Both the position numbers and the translations under genes were made by a program. The notes under the pieces were generated by a model. It saw nothing but the letters and a program-made list of their open reading frames with translations. It made no database searches and was not told the origin of the DNA. From an uncultured Aquimarina sp. (GTDB taxonomy: Bacteria > Bacteroidota > Bacteroidia > Flavobacteriales > Flavobacteriaceae), in NCBI GenBank assembly GCA_947498775.1, contig CANMLL010000011.1, positions 166,185 to 230,184 on the forward strand: DNA of 64,000 bases, written 5' to 3'. Shown here in pieces: positions 35,676 through 45,397 of this stretch. How positions within the stretch are numbered: position 1 is the stretch's first letter; each line of letters begins with the position of its first letter.

Positions 35676-36955
35676 ATGTTATCAAAATTACCCTTTGGGG
35701 GGATGAGTTAGGAGCATTGAGTTGGGACAAGGTTAGAAATTTTGCTTCTTTCGAATTTTTCCCCTCTTTTCTTAATAAAAACCTTGATGTTTCACCAATA
35801 CATATGCCCATACGATCTTCGGCTAGAAAAATATATAGTTTTCCTAACCTTAATCAGGATACCTATAAAGGCTTACCCGGAATGCTATCTGATGTGTTGC
35901 CAGATGATTTTGGAAATCGACTGATTGATCAATGGTTAGTTCTCAATAATATTCCTAAATCAGAATTTACACCTTTGGATCGCTTGTGCTATATCGGATC
36001 CAGAGGAATGGGAGCGCTAGAGTTTCAACCTGCAAAAGATATTGAACATAAGCAAACCACAGCTCTCGAAGTGGATAAATTAGCCGAGCTGGCCGAAAGG
36101 ATACTCAATACTCGAGAAAAGCTTCAACTCAACCTTTCAGAAACAGAACATCTTAACGAACTGATCAAGGTAGGAACGTCTGCAGGAGGTCAACGAGCCA
36201 AAGCAATTATAGCCTACAATTCAGAAACTAATGAGATACGATCGGGACAGGCCAAAACCCCCAAAGGGTTTGAACATTATATCTTTAAGTTTGATGGTGT
36301 AAGTGATACCTCATTAGGAGATCCCAGAGGATACGGTAGAATTGAGTATGCCTACTATCTGATGGCACTCGACTGTGGCATATCTATGGAAAAATCTTTA
36401 CTTTTTGAAGAACATGATCGAGCACATTTTATGACCAAACGTTTTGATCGCATAGGAGACAATCAAAAAGTTCATATGCAAACATTATGTTCGCTGGCAC
36501 ATTTTGATTATAAATCCCCAGGAGCTTTCTCATACGAAAATGCATTTGAAGTTATGCGACAACTACGATTACCACATACCGATGCTATAAAGCTTTATAA
36601 AAGAATGGTTTTTAATGTTATTGCCCGTAATCAGGATGATCATACCAAAAACATTTCTTTTTTAATGAATAAACAAGGAGTTTGGAAACTTTCGCCAGCC
36701 TACGATGTGACGTATTCCTATAATCCTGCAGGTATCTGGACCAGTATGCACCAGATGTCTGTAAATGGCAAAAGGGATAATTTTGTTTTACAAGATCTAA
36801 TTGAAGTAGGAGAGAAGATCAGTTATAAAAATCATAAAGAGGCTATACAACAAGTAACAGCAACGGTATCAAACTGGGGTCAATATGCAAATAAAGCCGG
36901 GATTTCTAAGGAACAAGCACATCAATTATCCAGAGCATTTAGGTTAAACCTCTGA
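35669..36955 (+). CDS. hipA: HipA-family serine/threonine kinase toxin
   Basis: A 428-residue HipA-like kinase. The N-terminal subdomain with PLLPDDFGNRLID-type sequence (here LSDVLPDDFGNRLIDQWL) is followed by the P-loop GTSAGGQRAKAIIA near residue 168, the segment KSLLFEEHDRAHFMTKRFDR, the catalytic loop NQDDHTKN near residue 323 and the Mg-binding PAYDVTY near 346. All catalytic motifs are intact, so the kinase is likely active. E. coli HipA phosphorylates GltX; whether this homologue does is unknown. The neighbour downstream is a permease 18 bp away. Confidence 0.9.
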   Translation: MVDVIKITLWGDELGALSWDKVRNFASFEFFPSFLNKNLDVSPIHMPIRSSARKIYSFPNLNQDTYKGLPGMLSDVLPDDFGNRLIDQWLVLNNIPKSEFTPLDRLCYIGSRGMGALEFQPAKDIEHKQTTALEVDKLAELAERILNTREKLQLNLSETEHLNELIKVGTSAGGQRAKAIIAYNSETNEIRSGQAKTPKGFEHYIFKFDGVSDTSLGDPRGYGRIEYAYYLMALDCGISMEKSLLFEEHDRAHFMTKRFDRIGDNQKVHMQTLCSLAHFDYKSPGAFSYENAFEVMRQLRLPHTDAIKLYKRMVFNVIARNQDDHTKNISFLMNKQGVWKLSPAYDVTYSYNPAGIWTSMHQMSVNGKRDNFVLQDLIEVGEKISYKNHKEAIQQVTATVSNWGQYANKAGISKEQAHQLSRAFRLNL

Positions 36956-36973
36956 TTACTCATATCATACTAC

Positions 36974-37804
36974 ATGAAAAAAGCGATATACTTCATGCTG
37001 CTAAGTGCCGTATCTTTTACCGCAATGAATTTGCTTGTTAAATATCTAGCTCATTTTGGAGGTGGTCAATTGGTTTTTTTCAGAGCCGTAGGTTCATTGT
37101 TTTTTACCATGAGTTATTTGTTATATCATAAAATCTCTATACTTGGCAATCAGAAAAAGTTATTGATTTACAGGGGATTAGCCGGAGTTACCTCGATGGG
37201 ATTGTTTTTTATGTCTGTAAATTATTTACCGATTGGCTCTGCCGTTTCCCTACGATACATTTCACCAATTTTTGCTACAATCCTGGCTGTTTTTTTTCTT
37301 AGAGAACGTGTAAAACCTATACAGTGGTTGTTTTTTTTGATGGCTTTTGGCGGGGTAGTAATGATTAAAGGTTTTGATCATAATATCAATTCCTTCGGTT
37401 TGATATTGGTATTGGGTTCTGCACTTTTTAGTGGGGTGGTGTATGTCCTTATCAATAAAATAGGACATGGTGACCATCCGGTAGTGATTGTAAACTACTT
37501 TATGTGGATTTCGGTGGTGATAGGTGCTATATTATCAGCATTTAACTGGACCACCCCAGTAGGGAAAGAATGGATATTGCTACTCAGCCTTGGCGTTTTT
37601 GGATATTTTGGGCAACTATTTATGACCAAAGCTTTTCAGTCACAGGCAACCAATAAGGTAGTGTCTCTTAAGTACGTAGAGGTCATTTTCACCATTGTTG
37701 CGGGTGTGTTTTGGTTTGCAGACAGTTATCCCTTTCTTAGTCTCATAGGAACCTTATTGGTTATAACAGGATTAATACTGAATATTTGGTTCCGTAGAAA
37801 ATAA
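36974..37804 (+). CDS. EamA/DMT-family transporter
   Basis: A 276-residue inner-membrane protein with ten hydrophobic helices in two EamA repeats. The first starts MKKAIYFMLLSAVSFTAMNLLVKYL and has GSAVSLRYISPIF, and the second starts NSFGLILVLGSALFSG. Both keep the Pro/Gly pattern of drug/metabolite exporters. It begins 18 bp after hipA and may be co-transcribed with it, although this pairing is not a standard one. The substrate is unknown. Confidence 0.85.
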   Translation: MKKAIYFMLLSAVSFTAMNLLVKYLAHFGGGQLVFFRAVGSLFFTMSYLLYHKISILGNQKKLLIYRGLAGVTSMGLFFMSVNYLPIGSAVSLRYISPIFATILAVFFLRERVKPIQWLFFLMAFGGVVMIKGFDHNINSFGLILVLGSALFSGVVYVLINKIGHGDHPVVIVNYFMWISVVIGAILSAFNWTTPVGKEWILLLSLGVFGYFGQLFMTKAFQSQATNKVVSLKYVEVIFTIVAGVFWFADSYPFLSLIGTLLVITGLILNIWFRRK

Positions 37805-37830
37805 TACCGAGTTATATATTTGCCTTGGTA

Positions 37831-38082
37831 CTACGAAAAATCTTCCCTAAGATAAAACATCATTTTTGCCTTATCAGAAAAGCTTTTAATAGTAATGATA
37901 TTACCTGTAAGTTTATTGTAAATAACTTCAACAAATAGCATATCGAGATAAAAGATACTATAGTAAAAATCGCGATTTTGATCGTTAACTGTGAAGAGGT
38001 GAATGCCACGATTCCAGATATCTTTATACTTATCATCTAGATGTTGCGCATTAAATTGATGCTCTAAAGTAATTTTGTGCAT
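37831..38082 (-). CDS. Hypothetical protein
   Basis: An 83-residue protein with no signal peptide, of no family I recognise. It starts MHKITLEHQFNAQHLDDKYK and contains a strand-rich middle (GIHLFTVNDQNRDFYYSIFY) and a last block GNIITIKSFSDKAKMMFYLRE. Amino-acid usage looks coding. It converges with the permease gene and is co-directional with the FRG gene upstream of it. Confidence 0.5.
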   Translation of the reverse strand: MHKITLEHQFNAQHLDDKYKDIWNRGIHLFTVNDQNRDFYYSIFYLDMLFVEVIYNKLTGNIITIKSFSDKAKMMFYLREDFS

Positions 38083-38201
38083 AAGTTGTCAATTTTAAAA
38101 ATGGGGTGGTCTAAATTATGGTTTTTCCGTAATTTATCCAAATAAAAATTTTGTTTATCTTTTGAAAAACAGGATTTTAACAGTGATATATACTATTGAG
38201 A

Positions 38202-38870
38202 TTAGTACATATTGGTTTCTAACCACTTTAAATCTCTGGCTACTCCTTCTAAACCTGGGTATAATAGCCTTTGATTGACACCATATTTGAACAATGTCTT
38301 TTTGATAGAGGCTTTTAATTCTTTAGGGATGATCACCTTCTTTAGTTTATCGTGTTCAAAAGGGATGTCCGGAGTGTTATGTACTGTAAATAAACCCGAT
38401 TGGTTCTGGATTCTTGCAGAAATATAGGGTGGTCTGTATTTATAAACCTTATCCAGCCTGTATGGATTCGTTTTATCTGGATCCTGGATGGTAGAACAAC
38501 CTGAAAGTATATAAATAGCACTATCATTGGCCGGGCTAGTTTCTACTGCAAAGTAGGTGGAGACTAAAGGATTATAGCTCCAATCCAAAAGACGGGTTGG
38601 TAAACCATAATGTTGCGCTACGGCAAGCCATTCTAATTCGTTATTGGGTTTATGCTCAAGATACGGAATCGACGATTCTTTGAATAATTTGGTGAGTCTG
38701 GTCTCTAATCGGTCAATAGGTTTTCCCATTGCAGATTCACATCGTCCTAATGAGGTGATGAGTTGGTATTTTGAGTTTGAAACCCCACGGTAAACGAAAT
38801 TTTGACCAGCTTTCTGACTCTCGAAAGCCTCTAATAACTCATCAAACTGTTTTATTTCTAGTATCTCCAT
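38202..38870 (-). CDS. FRG-domain protein
   Basis: I use the ATG at 38870 (222 residues, MEILEIKQFDELLEAFES) rather than an upstream TTG. The FRG domain is defined by the short F-x-R-G motif, here NFVYRGVSNSKYQLITSLGR, and the typical AVAQHYGLPTRLLDWSYNP segment follows near residue 88. FRG proteins are widespread, of unclear activity, and frequent in mobile and defence-associated regions (family knowledge). It is 1.2 kb from hipBA. Confidence 0.82.
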   Translation of the reverse strand: MEILEIKQFDELLEAFESQKAGQNFVYRGVSNSKYQLITSLGRCESAMGKPIDRLETRLTKLFKESSIPYLEHKPNNELEWLAVAQHYGLPTRLLDWSYNPLVSTYFAVETSPANDSAIYILSGCSTIQDPDKTNPYRLDKVYKYRPPYISARIQNQSGLFTVHNTPDIPFEHDKLKKVIIPKELKASIKKTLFKYGVNQRLLYPGLEGVARDLKWLETNMY

Positions 38871-38951
38871 AATTTGCAAGTCTAAAGATATACTTTTTAG
38901 ATATTATGAGAATAATAGAAATAAAAGAATGTTTAGGTTAGATAGAATTTT

Positions 38952-40091
38952 TTATTGTTCAATCCTATTGATTTCGATAATACTATGTGTATTAGTGGTA
39001 TCGCCATATGAGTTCCCATTGGTGGCAATAAATACACGTCCGGTAGGAGAAACTGCAATATCCCGGAGCCTCCCGAAGTCGCCATTAAAAAAGACTTCTT
39101 CTTCAGTAATGGCGGTACCATCATTATTAAGAGTTAGTGCAATGATTTGCTGATCTTTTAAGACGGTCATTACCAATTTATTAGTCCACTGCGGAATTCG
39201 ATCACTTGTGTAGAAAATAAGATCCGAAGGGGCTATAGTAGGTGTCCAGTTAAAAATGGATTCAACTGTCTCCGTGGTATTGGCAAAACTTTCTTCATTG
39301 GGAGTATCTATTACGCCTCGTACATTTGGCCAGCCATAATTTTTACCAATTTCGATACGGTTTATCTCATCATCCGTGCTTGGCCCATGTTCTGAGCTGT
39401 ATATAGTACCGTTGGGGTGTAATGTTAACCCTTGCGGATTTCTATGTCCATAGCTATAGATATAACTTCCTGTGATTGGATTATCGTTAGGAACACTTCC
39501 ATCCAAATTCAATCTTAAAATCTTGCCGCCAAGAGAATTTGTATTTTGTGAAAGATTTGTATTTCCGGCATCTCCAGTTGTCATTAATAATTTTTGATCT
39601 GCAGTTATAATAAGGCGTGAGCCATTATGAATTGAATTGGCCGGAATCTCATCAAGCAAAGTGGTTTCGTTTGATAAGGTGTTGTTATTATAACTAAAAC
39701 GAACTAGTTTTTCTAACAAACTGCTTGTTCCTTCATAAGTATACACTGCATAAACAAAAGGATTTGTGTCGAAGTTGGGGTGATGTACCAAACCTAACAA
39801 CCCACTTTCTTGTATTTGTTCTACCTCGCTAATTACTAGTACTTCATCTTGATCTCCAGTATCTGGATTGATCCTACTTATTTTTCCGCTACGTTCGGTG
39901 ACCCATAAAAAATTATCTGGTCCCCAGGTTAATTCCCAAGGGATACTTAGAGTGCTAATTAATGTAGTGGTGGCATCTACTGGTTCTCCTCCAGTATCAG
40001 GATCTGGGTCGGTTGTATCATCACTGTTACAACAATGAAACAATACTATTGATACTAATGCAATACTTACTAATCTAGATATTCTTTCCAT
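38952..40091 (-). CDS. PQQ-dependent sugar dehydrogenase-like (GSDH) lipoprotein
   Basis: A 379-residue protein with a signal peptide and the lipid-attachment Cys in LFHCC, then an Asp/Thr/Pro linker. The glucose/sorbosone dehydrogenase six-bladed propeller begins LSIPWELTWGPDNFLWVTER. Signature segments are SGLLGLVHHPNF, LLMTTGDAGN, YSYGHRNPQGLTLHPNG and SEHGPSTDDEINRIE (the metal/PQQ region). It is likely periplasmic or surface-bound and oxidises sugars or a related substrate; actual PQQ use is unproven here. Confidence 0.9.
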   Translation of the reverse strand: MERISRLVSIALVSIVLFHCCNSDDTTDPDPDTGGEPVDATTTLISTLSIPWELTWGPDNFLWVTERSGKISRINPDTGDQDEVLVISEVEQIQESGLLGLVHHPNFDTNPFVYAVYTYEGTSSLLEKLVRFSYNNNTLSNETTLLDEIPANSIHNGSRLIITADQKLLMTTGDAGNTNLSQNTNSLGGKILRLNLDGSVPNDNPITGSYIYSYGHRNPQGLTLHPNGTIYSSEHGPSTDDEINRIEIGKNYGWPNVRGVIDTPNEESFANTTETVESIFNWTPTIAPSDLIFYTSDRIPQWTNKLVMTVLKDQQIIALTLNNDGTAITEEEVFFNGDFGRLRDIAVSPTGRVFIATNGNSYGDTTNTHSIIEINRIEQ

Positions 40092-40199
40092 ATTATTTCT
40101 CTTTAGCAGAGAGAGGGATGATATATAGATAACCTTTTCTTTTTCATTTTATTTTGTAAAAGACTAATATTCTGATGTAAAAGCAAAGGAATAATCTAG

Positions 40200-41066
40200 T
40201 TACAAACTGTCAAATTCTATAAGATCGTATTGTGGTGAAGATTCAAAGAGTTGTCGTAATACAGCTGCATGACCGTTTCCTACAACCAACAAAATACGAT
40301 CTTCTTCACTTTCGGTGATATTTATAATTTTTGAAAAAATGCGTAGATTGCGATTGTACCACCATATCGATAGTCTATCAGCGCCCTGACCATTACCAGT
40401 AGAAAATGAACCTGAAAGATATACACCATATCCATATTGATGGTATTCACGACTGTTCATGTACTTAAAATAGTCAATTAACGGAATCTCTTTGATAAGC
40501 TGATCGTTATAATTCAACCATTTTTCAGCCATGTCCCAATAAGGATCAGGAGCATCCCAGATGATATTTTCGAACAAAGAGTCTACTAAAACCGAATCTT
40601 TTTTGGCCAAATCCCTTTGGAGCGAGCGGGCATCTATACTATAAAGTGTATCCAGTTTAAAAGCTTGTGCCACACGCATACCAATCTGATAGCGTTCATC
40701 GCGTTTGTTATTATGTTTTCCGGTTTTATATTCTTGGTATTTTTTTCCAGCTTGCCATGAAGGTTTGGCCTCTATTGCAATTTTGTTTGGTTTAAATTTT
40801 TTAATGTATTCTATTAAGTCAGTAAGCTCAGACTTTTTAGGTTCTTTTAAAATATCAATTTTGTCATCCTCAGATGTTTTATAATCATCTAAGCCCGGAT
40901 AAGCAAAATGGAAAGACCCTACCATTAAAACCTGAGCGCGTTTCGATGGAAAAAAATAAGAAGGGCTCTTTAGTTCTGAATGTTCCGACTTTTCAAGGGT
41001 TTCTGTTTGATTATTGCAACCTGTTATTATAATTGCCAGAAGAATAAGGTGTAAATTTTTCATCAT
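40200..41066 (-). CDS. DUF5694 lipoprotein (TraB-like)
   Basis: A 288-residue lipoprotein (MMKNLHLILLAIIITGC) with an N-terminal core resembling the TraB/GumN fold: RAQVLMVGSFHFAYPG, then a conserved ELTDLIEYIKKFKPNKIAIEA, and the C-terminal RILLVVGNGHAAVLRQLFE. TraB-related families are proposed metalloproteases or esterases built around GxxH and GxGH motifs, here GSFHF and GNGHA, both present. Its activity is not established. Confidence 0.8.
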   Translation of the reverse strand: MMKNLHLILLAIIITGCNNQTETLEKSEHSELKSPSYFFPSKRAQVLMVGSFHFAYPGLDDYKTSEDDKIDILKEPKKSELTDLIEYIKKFKPNKIAIEAKPSWQAGKKYQEYKTGKHNNKRDERYQIGMRVAQAFKLDTLYSIDARSLQRDLAKKDSVLVDSLFENIIWDAPDPYWDMAEKWLNYNDQLIKEIPLIDYFKYMNSREYHQYGYGVYLSGSFSTGNGQGADRLSIWWYNRNLRIFSKIINITESEEDRILLVVGNGHAAVLRQLFESSPQYDLIEFDSL

Positions 41067-41166
41067 TATAGGATTGTATATACTAAAAAGATGAAAGAAT
41101 TTTTGGAGTGTTACAGTAGGCTTCGTTATTTAAAGAAACAATGGAGTCAAAACATTATCATGCCTT

Positions 41167-41556
41167 TTAATCCAAACTCATGGTAAATGTTTTGGATTTA
41201 GAAAAGCCATGATTGTTATAAAAATTTTCTAAACCTGGCTTAGTATTCAAGAACACTTGTTCTACATTTGTAAGCTGATGCAGTAATTCTTGCACAATTT
41301 GGTTTCCAACACCTTGTTTTCGATAATCTTTGTCTACAACAATATCATCCAATATGGCGCGGTAAAGCCCATCAGACAATGCACGGCCATATCCTATAAG
41401 ACGCGACTTGTCCTTAATTAGCACATAATTTCTTGTGTTTTTCAGAAGTAGTTCAATGTGCTCTACAGTTCTGTTCTTGGCCCAACTGGTTTGCTTAAAA
41501 AGGCTCTGTAATTCTGACGCTTGTGGAGGCACATCTGTTATAACTTCATATTTCAT
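41167..41556 (-). CDS. GNAT-family N-acetyltransferase
   Basis: The ATG at 41556 (MKYEVITDVPPQ) yields 129 residues; longer starts would overlap the upstream gene. The acetyl-CoA-binding motif A is DIVVDKDYRKQGVGNQIVQE, with the R/Q-x-x-G-x-G loop, preceded by ILDD and followed by the C-terminal NHGFSK. It lies 26 bp after the SnoaL-like gene, so the two likely form an operon. The acceptor substrate is unknown. Confidence 0.88.
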   Translation of the reverse strand: MKYEVITDVPPQASELQSLFKQTSWAKNRTVEHIELLLKNTRNYVLIKDKSRLIGYGRALSDGLYRAILDDIVVDKDYRKQGVGNQIVQELLHQLTNVEQVFLNTKPGLENFYNNHGFSKSKTFTMSLD

Positions 41557-41582
41557 TGTTTGATCAATTCTTACGTTTACTT

Positions 41583-41984
41583 TTATTCTTGAAACAAATC
41601 GATTACTAGTTTTTTCAGATCCCAATAATCACGTTGTGAGACAAAGGAGGTTCCATTAAAACGAAATACGCTTACAGCAGGAATTTCAACATATCTTCCG
41701 GTAGCGGGTTTTCTCATAACATCCCCGGTATTTGTTCCTTTTTGAACCCATTCGATCATGGCCAAATTATCTGCGGTAGTTATGCCTTTTATTACAATTT
41801 CTAAATCAGGAAAAGCATCATAAATTCCTTGGGCATATTCCAAAATGGTTTTTCCTTTGATATCATCGTTGAGTAAAGGATCAAAAAAAGTAGTGTCTTC
41901 TCCATATAGTTTCTGTAGTGCATCCAGATCTTTCGTATTCCAGGTATCTATTACGTTTTGCGCTTTTTGTTTTGTGTCTTCCAT
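41583..41984 (-). CDS. SnoaL-like/NTF2-fold protein
   Basis: A 133-residue NTF2-superfamily protein. NVIDTWNTKDLDALQKLYGE at the N-terminus, then ILEYAQGIYDAFPDLEIVIK and the strand block VQKGTNTGDVMRKPATGR match SnoaL-like polyketide-cyclase domains. These domains bind small hydrophobic ligands or act as hydratases or isomerases, and the exact role is unknown. It is the first gene of the pair with the GNAT. Confidence 0.82.
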   Translation of the reverse strand: MEDTKQKAQNVIDTWNTKDLDALQKLYGEDTTFFDPLLNDDIKGKTILEYAQGIYDAFPDLEIVIKGITTADNLAMIEWVQKGTNTGDVMRKPATGRYVEIPAVSVFRFNGTSFVSQRDYWDLKKLVIDLFQE

Positions 41985-42000
41985 GAAGAGTTGATTTATG

Positions 42001-42651
42001 TTAACTTCTGTAATCTCTGAATAATGTATTATACGTACCTATTTGAATACCTACAGTATCAAAAATATCATAAACTTTCTTTTTATTCTTTATATCGAAG
42101 AAGATGAAGTAAAATTGATCATCATGAAAGTTTACCAATCCCATTTCCAGTCCATATGAAGATACTAAATTGTTTAGTTCTGCAAATAACTGATTATTTA
42201 TCGTACTACTTTTTGGGAATTTAGCCAAAAGTTCATCTTTTATTTTAGGGTAGATTTCTTTTATACAGTACGCTACATTATAAGTAAAATCGGCTACTGA
42301 AAAGTTATGGTCAACAGCAGGTAAAAAGCAATCATCGGCTTCAGCTCTTCCAAGTTCTATTACCTCATGATAAAATAGTATCCTGCGATCTTCTTCGCTA
42401 AGTTCTATTGGCTTATCAACATAACCACCACCCTCATAAGACCTAATTACCTGGTCTTTTGTGGGTAGTTTAAGTGTTTTAATAGAATCAATTAAATGCT
42501 GCTTATTGATATTATTATGCGTAAGATCTATGAGTTTGATAAAAGCTTCCTGAGTTTCCAGGTCTTCTTTAGAAAATTCACTGCTCTTTTGATTGCAGGA
42601 AAAAGCAATTAAAAAAGTAAACACACTATATAAAACATAAGAGATTTTCAT
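42001..42651 (-). CDS. Lipoprotein of unknown function
   Basis: A 216-residue protein with a lipobox (LIAFSC, C19). The mature part is mostly helical at first (DLETQEAFIKLIDLTHNNIN), then mixed, with a Gly-rich turn YEGGGYVDKPIE. It is 16 bp upstream of the SnoaL-like gene and on the same strand. No family is recognised. Confidence 0.7.
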   Translation of the reverse strand: MKISYVLYSVFTFLIAFSCNQKSSEFSKEDLETQEAFIKLIDLTHNNINKQHLIDSIKTLKLPTKDQVIRSYEGGGYVDKPIELSEEDRRILFYHEVIELGRAEADDCFLPAVDHNFSVADFTYNVAYCIKEIYPKIKDELLAKFPKSSTINNQLFAELNNLVSSYGLEMGLVNFHDDQFYFIFFDIKNKKKVYDIFDTVGIQIGTYNTLFRDYRS

Positions 42652-42676
42652 TCTTATTAGTGATTTTAAATATTAA

Positions 42677-42837
42677 AATTTTGAATATTGGTAATATGTA
42701 ATAATGTAATTCTTTAGCGTCATTCCGAATTTATTTCGGAATCTCATTTCGTTAATAAACAATCAGTTATAATGAGAACCTGAAACGAGTTCAGGTTGAC
42801 GATTGCAGTATATGATATATTACGGATATTCAAAATT
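42677..42837. repeat. Dispersed 160-180 bp element, copy 2
   Basis: The terminal inverted repeat is AATTTTGAATATTGGTAAT at 42677-42695 against ATTACGGATATTCAAAATT at 42819-42837, 19 bp with two mismatches. Inside are the blocks shared with 19392-19572, and this copy is uninterrupted (CGAATTTATTTC). A TTCCGAA/TTCGGAA hairpin and a GAACCTGAA/TTCAGGTT hairpin give it strong structure. Confidence 0.85.
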
Positions 42838-42864
42838 ACTTAAAATTAACCTTGCGATCAACGA

Positions 42865-44850
42865 CTACTTCTGAAAAGCAATTAACATCGATAAGGCAGG
42901 TACTGTAACAGATTCGCTTATTGTTTTGGATCCTTCCTGATCAAAACTATCGGCGATTACAGCTAGTTGCCATTCACCTATGATTTTATAATCGATAGGT
43001 TTGCTTTGTGCATTGTAGATTACATAAACATTCTTCCATGAATCACCATTGGCATGATTGCTAATTTGATAACTAATTAAACCATTTTCTACGGTTTTGA
43101 ACTCCAGATTGTTTTGTACATCGGTTGCATTCGTCATTCTGAAAGCAGGATGTGCCTTTCTAAGCTTAATTAAATTTTTATAGTATTCAACTACATTTTC
43201 ATTGGTAACTTTCCAGTTCCAATCAATTTGATTGATTTCGTCTGGTAAGTTATACGAGTTATGTTCTCCTTTCTTATGCCTAAGCATTTCTGCACCGGCA
43301 TGCATAAAAGCAGTTCCTTGTGAGGTCATTACCACAGCATTGGCTAGTTTGCCCATGGCAATAATTTGTTCTTCGCTGGCATCTTGGCGTGATATTTTCA
43401 ACTTATCATAGATGGTATGATTATCATGACAAGAAACGTATGACATGGATTGCCAGGGTTCGTTGGCCCACGGAGCTTTAGAATAATTAATCACAGAATA
43501 ATCTATTTGAGGATGTTGTATTGCACCTACAATTCCAAACTTCACCGATTCTTCGGTATCCTTGGCACCACTTACAAATCCAGTACTTTCTTCATCAAAA
43601 ACAGACCCTTTTAGTCCATCCCGAATATCATCACTAAAAGCAGTGATCTTTGGCATTTGTGTAACATTCTTTTTTAGAGCTCTTTGATCAACAGGAAGGG
43701 GAGAGTCTGCCGCGGTCCAACCTTCGCCGTATACAAAAATATTAGGATTTACTTTTTTAACCGTTTCAACTACTTCATTCATAGTCGTAATATCATGAAT
43801 CCCCATAAGGTCAAATCGGAAACCGTCTAGATGATACTCCTTGGCCCAGTAGGCTACCGATTCTAAAATATATTTACGCATCATTGCTCGATCAGAGGCT
43901 GTTTCGTTTCCGCAGGCGGATGCATCTGATAGTTTACCGTTTTCCCAGTGTCTGTAATAATAACCCGGGGATTCGAGGTTAAAATTCGAATTCTCAGTTC
44001 TACCGGTATGATTATAGACCACATCCAGAATCACACCAATACCATTGTCATGAAATGATTTTACCATTTGCTTAAACTCTTTGATCCTTACTTCAGCCTT
44101 GTATGGGTTTGAAGAGAAAGATCCTTCTGGAATATTATAATTTTGTGGGTCGTATCCCCAATTATATTGTGCACTGTCTAACTTGGCTTCGTTGATAGCG
44201 TAGTGGTCATAAGTGGGCAATAAGTGTACGTGGGTAATTCCCATTTCTTTTATATGATCAATACCGGTTGCTATGTTTTGCGGTCCTTTGGTTCCTTTTT
44301 CGACCAGTCCAAGGTATTTACCCGGCATACTCGAACCTGATTCGGGATGAATGGTCATATCTCTAATGTGCAATTCGTAGATGATGGCTTCATTTGGAGT
44401 AGTAATAGCGGGACCATGATCCTGTTCCCAACCTTTGGGATTTGTCGTATCAAAATCCAATACCATAGCTCTTTTCCCGTTCACGCCAACGGCTTGGGCA
44501 TAGATTCCCGGAGTTTCTTCGAGCCATTCTCCATCGATCATGACCTGGTAGGTATAATATTTTCCATGAAGGTCTCCTTTTATAATGATTGACCAAATTC
44601 CATCTTGATCAATTTCTAGCTGATGCGTTTCGAGAGATAACCCTGCACCCCCTTCTTTATATACATGCAATTTAATCTTATCGGCAGTAGGGGACCATAG
44701 TCTAAAAGTTGTTGATTCTTTGTTATACGATAACCATAAGTTAGCTTTAGTAGGCGTTGGGTATTCGTTATAACTTGTATATGGTATTTTCTTTTCAGCA
44801 CAAGAATTCATTAGCATAGCAAACAATAACACACTTAGGATGCGTTTCAT
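42865..44850 (-). CDS. pulA: Type I pullulanase lipoprotein
   Basis: A 661-residue GH13 debranching enzyme, with a lipobox in LLFAMLMNSC. The CBM48-like domain covers about residues 38-130, followed by the pullulanase signatures YELHIRDMT and YNWGYDPQNYNIPEGSFSS. The catalytic triad is D in FRFDLMG (near 346), E in VYGEGW (near 374) and D in SCHDNHT (near 474). It cleaves alpha-1,6 bonds in pullulan or branched dextrins. With the GH13 amylase and GH31 enzyme elsewhere in the window it supports glycogen or starch use. Confidence 0.94.
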   Translation of the reverse strand: MKRILSVLLFAMLMNSCAEKKIPYTSYNEYPTPTKANLWLSYNKESTTFRLWSPTADKIKLHVYKEGGAGLSLETHQLEIDQDGIWSIIIKGDLHGKYYTYQVMIDGEWLEETPGIYAQAVGVNGKRAMVLDFDTTNPKGWEQDHGPAITTPNEAIIYELHIRDMTIHPESGSSMPGKYLGLVEKGTKGPQNIATGIDHIKEMGITHVHLLPTYDHYAINEAKLDSAQYNWGYDPQNYNIPEGSFSSNPYKAEVRIKEFKQMVKSFHDNGIGVILDVVYNHTGRTENSNFNLESPGYYYRHWENGKLSDASACGNETASDRAMMRKYILESVAYWAKEYHLDGFRFDLMGIHDITTMNEVVETVKKVNPNIFVYGEGWTAADSPLPVDQRALKKNVTQMPKITAFSDDIRDGLKGSVFDEESTGFVSGAKDTEESVKFGIVGAIQHPQIDYSVINYSKAPWANEPWQSMSYVSCHDNHTIYDKLKISRQDASEEQIIAMGKLANAVVMTSQGTAFMHAGAEMLRHKKGEHNSYNLPDEINQIDWNWKVTNENVVEYYKNLIKLRKAHPAFRMTNATDVQNNLEFKTVENGLISYQISNHANGDSWKNVYVIYNAQSKPIDYKIIGEWQLAVIADSFDQEGSKTISESVTVPALSMLIAFQK

Positions 44851-44944
44851 AATTTTAGTTTTTAGTGGTTGGTTACAATTGGTTAATTGCTCAATACATC
44901 AAAGAAACTATTTTTTCTATAGATTACAGAAAAATATCTTTTGT

Positions 44945-45386
44945 TTATTGTTTAAGATCAAACTCAAATAGAACGATAGCCTCAGAATCTTCAATCCGAC
45001 AGCAGACAAATAGGCTTTTTGCGCAGGGATATTTGATTTTTCTGTAGCAATCCATGCTTCCGCACAACCTAGTTCTTTCCCATACTTACATAGGCATTTT
45101 ACCAACTTGCGACCAATTCCCTCGTTTTGATAAGCTTTAATGACGCTTACTTCATTTATAAAAAGTTGCGGATCCTTATCGGGATGCATATAATGTAATC
45201 CCTAGGCCATACCAACAATCTGATCTTCATAGTATGCCAAAATCAAATGGTGTCTTGGATCATTTAAGAATTCTTGAGCACGTTCTGGTTTTATGAGATA
45301 ATCAAACAAGGCATCACCTGCTTTTATCATTGCCAGCAGATCCTCTGGAGCGGATATTTTGAACTCTATTTTTATTTTTTTTAGAT
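44945..45386 (-). pseudogene. GNAT acetyltransferase with nonsense and frameshift lesions
   Basis: Reading leftward, IKIEFKISAPEDLLAMIKAG continues to IVGMA, where a TAG stop interrupts the expected GMA-S-GLHYMHPDK (one base change from TCG). The frame then continues through INEVSVIKAYQNEGIGRKLV, the acetyl-CoA site. Near 45003 a one-base loss diverts the frame; in the neighbouring frame the expected C-terminus GIEDSEAIVLFEFDLKQ reappears and ends at a TAA at 44945. No ATG lies in frame at the start. Similar to aminoglycoside 6'-acetyltransferase-like GNATs. At least two independent lesions. Confidence 0.85.
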
Positions 45387-45397
45387 AATTGAAAATG

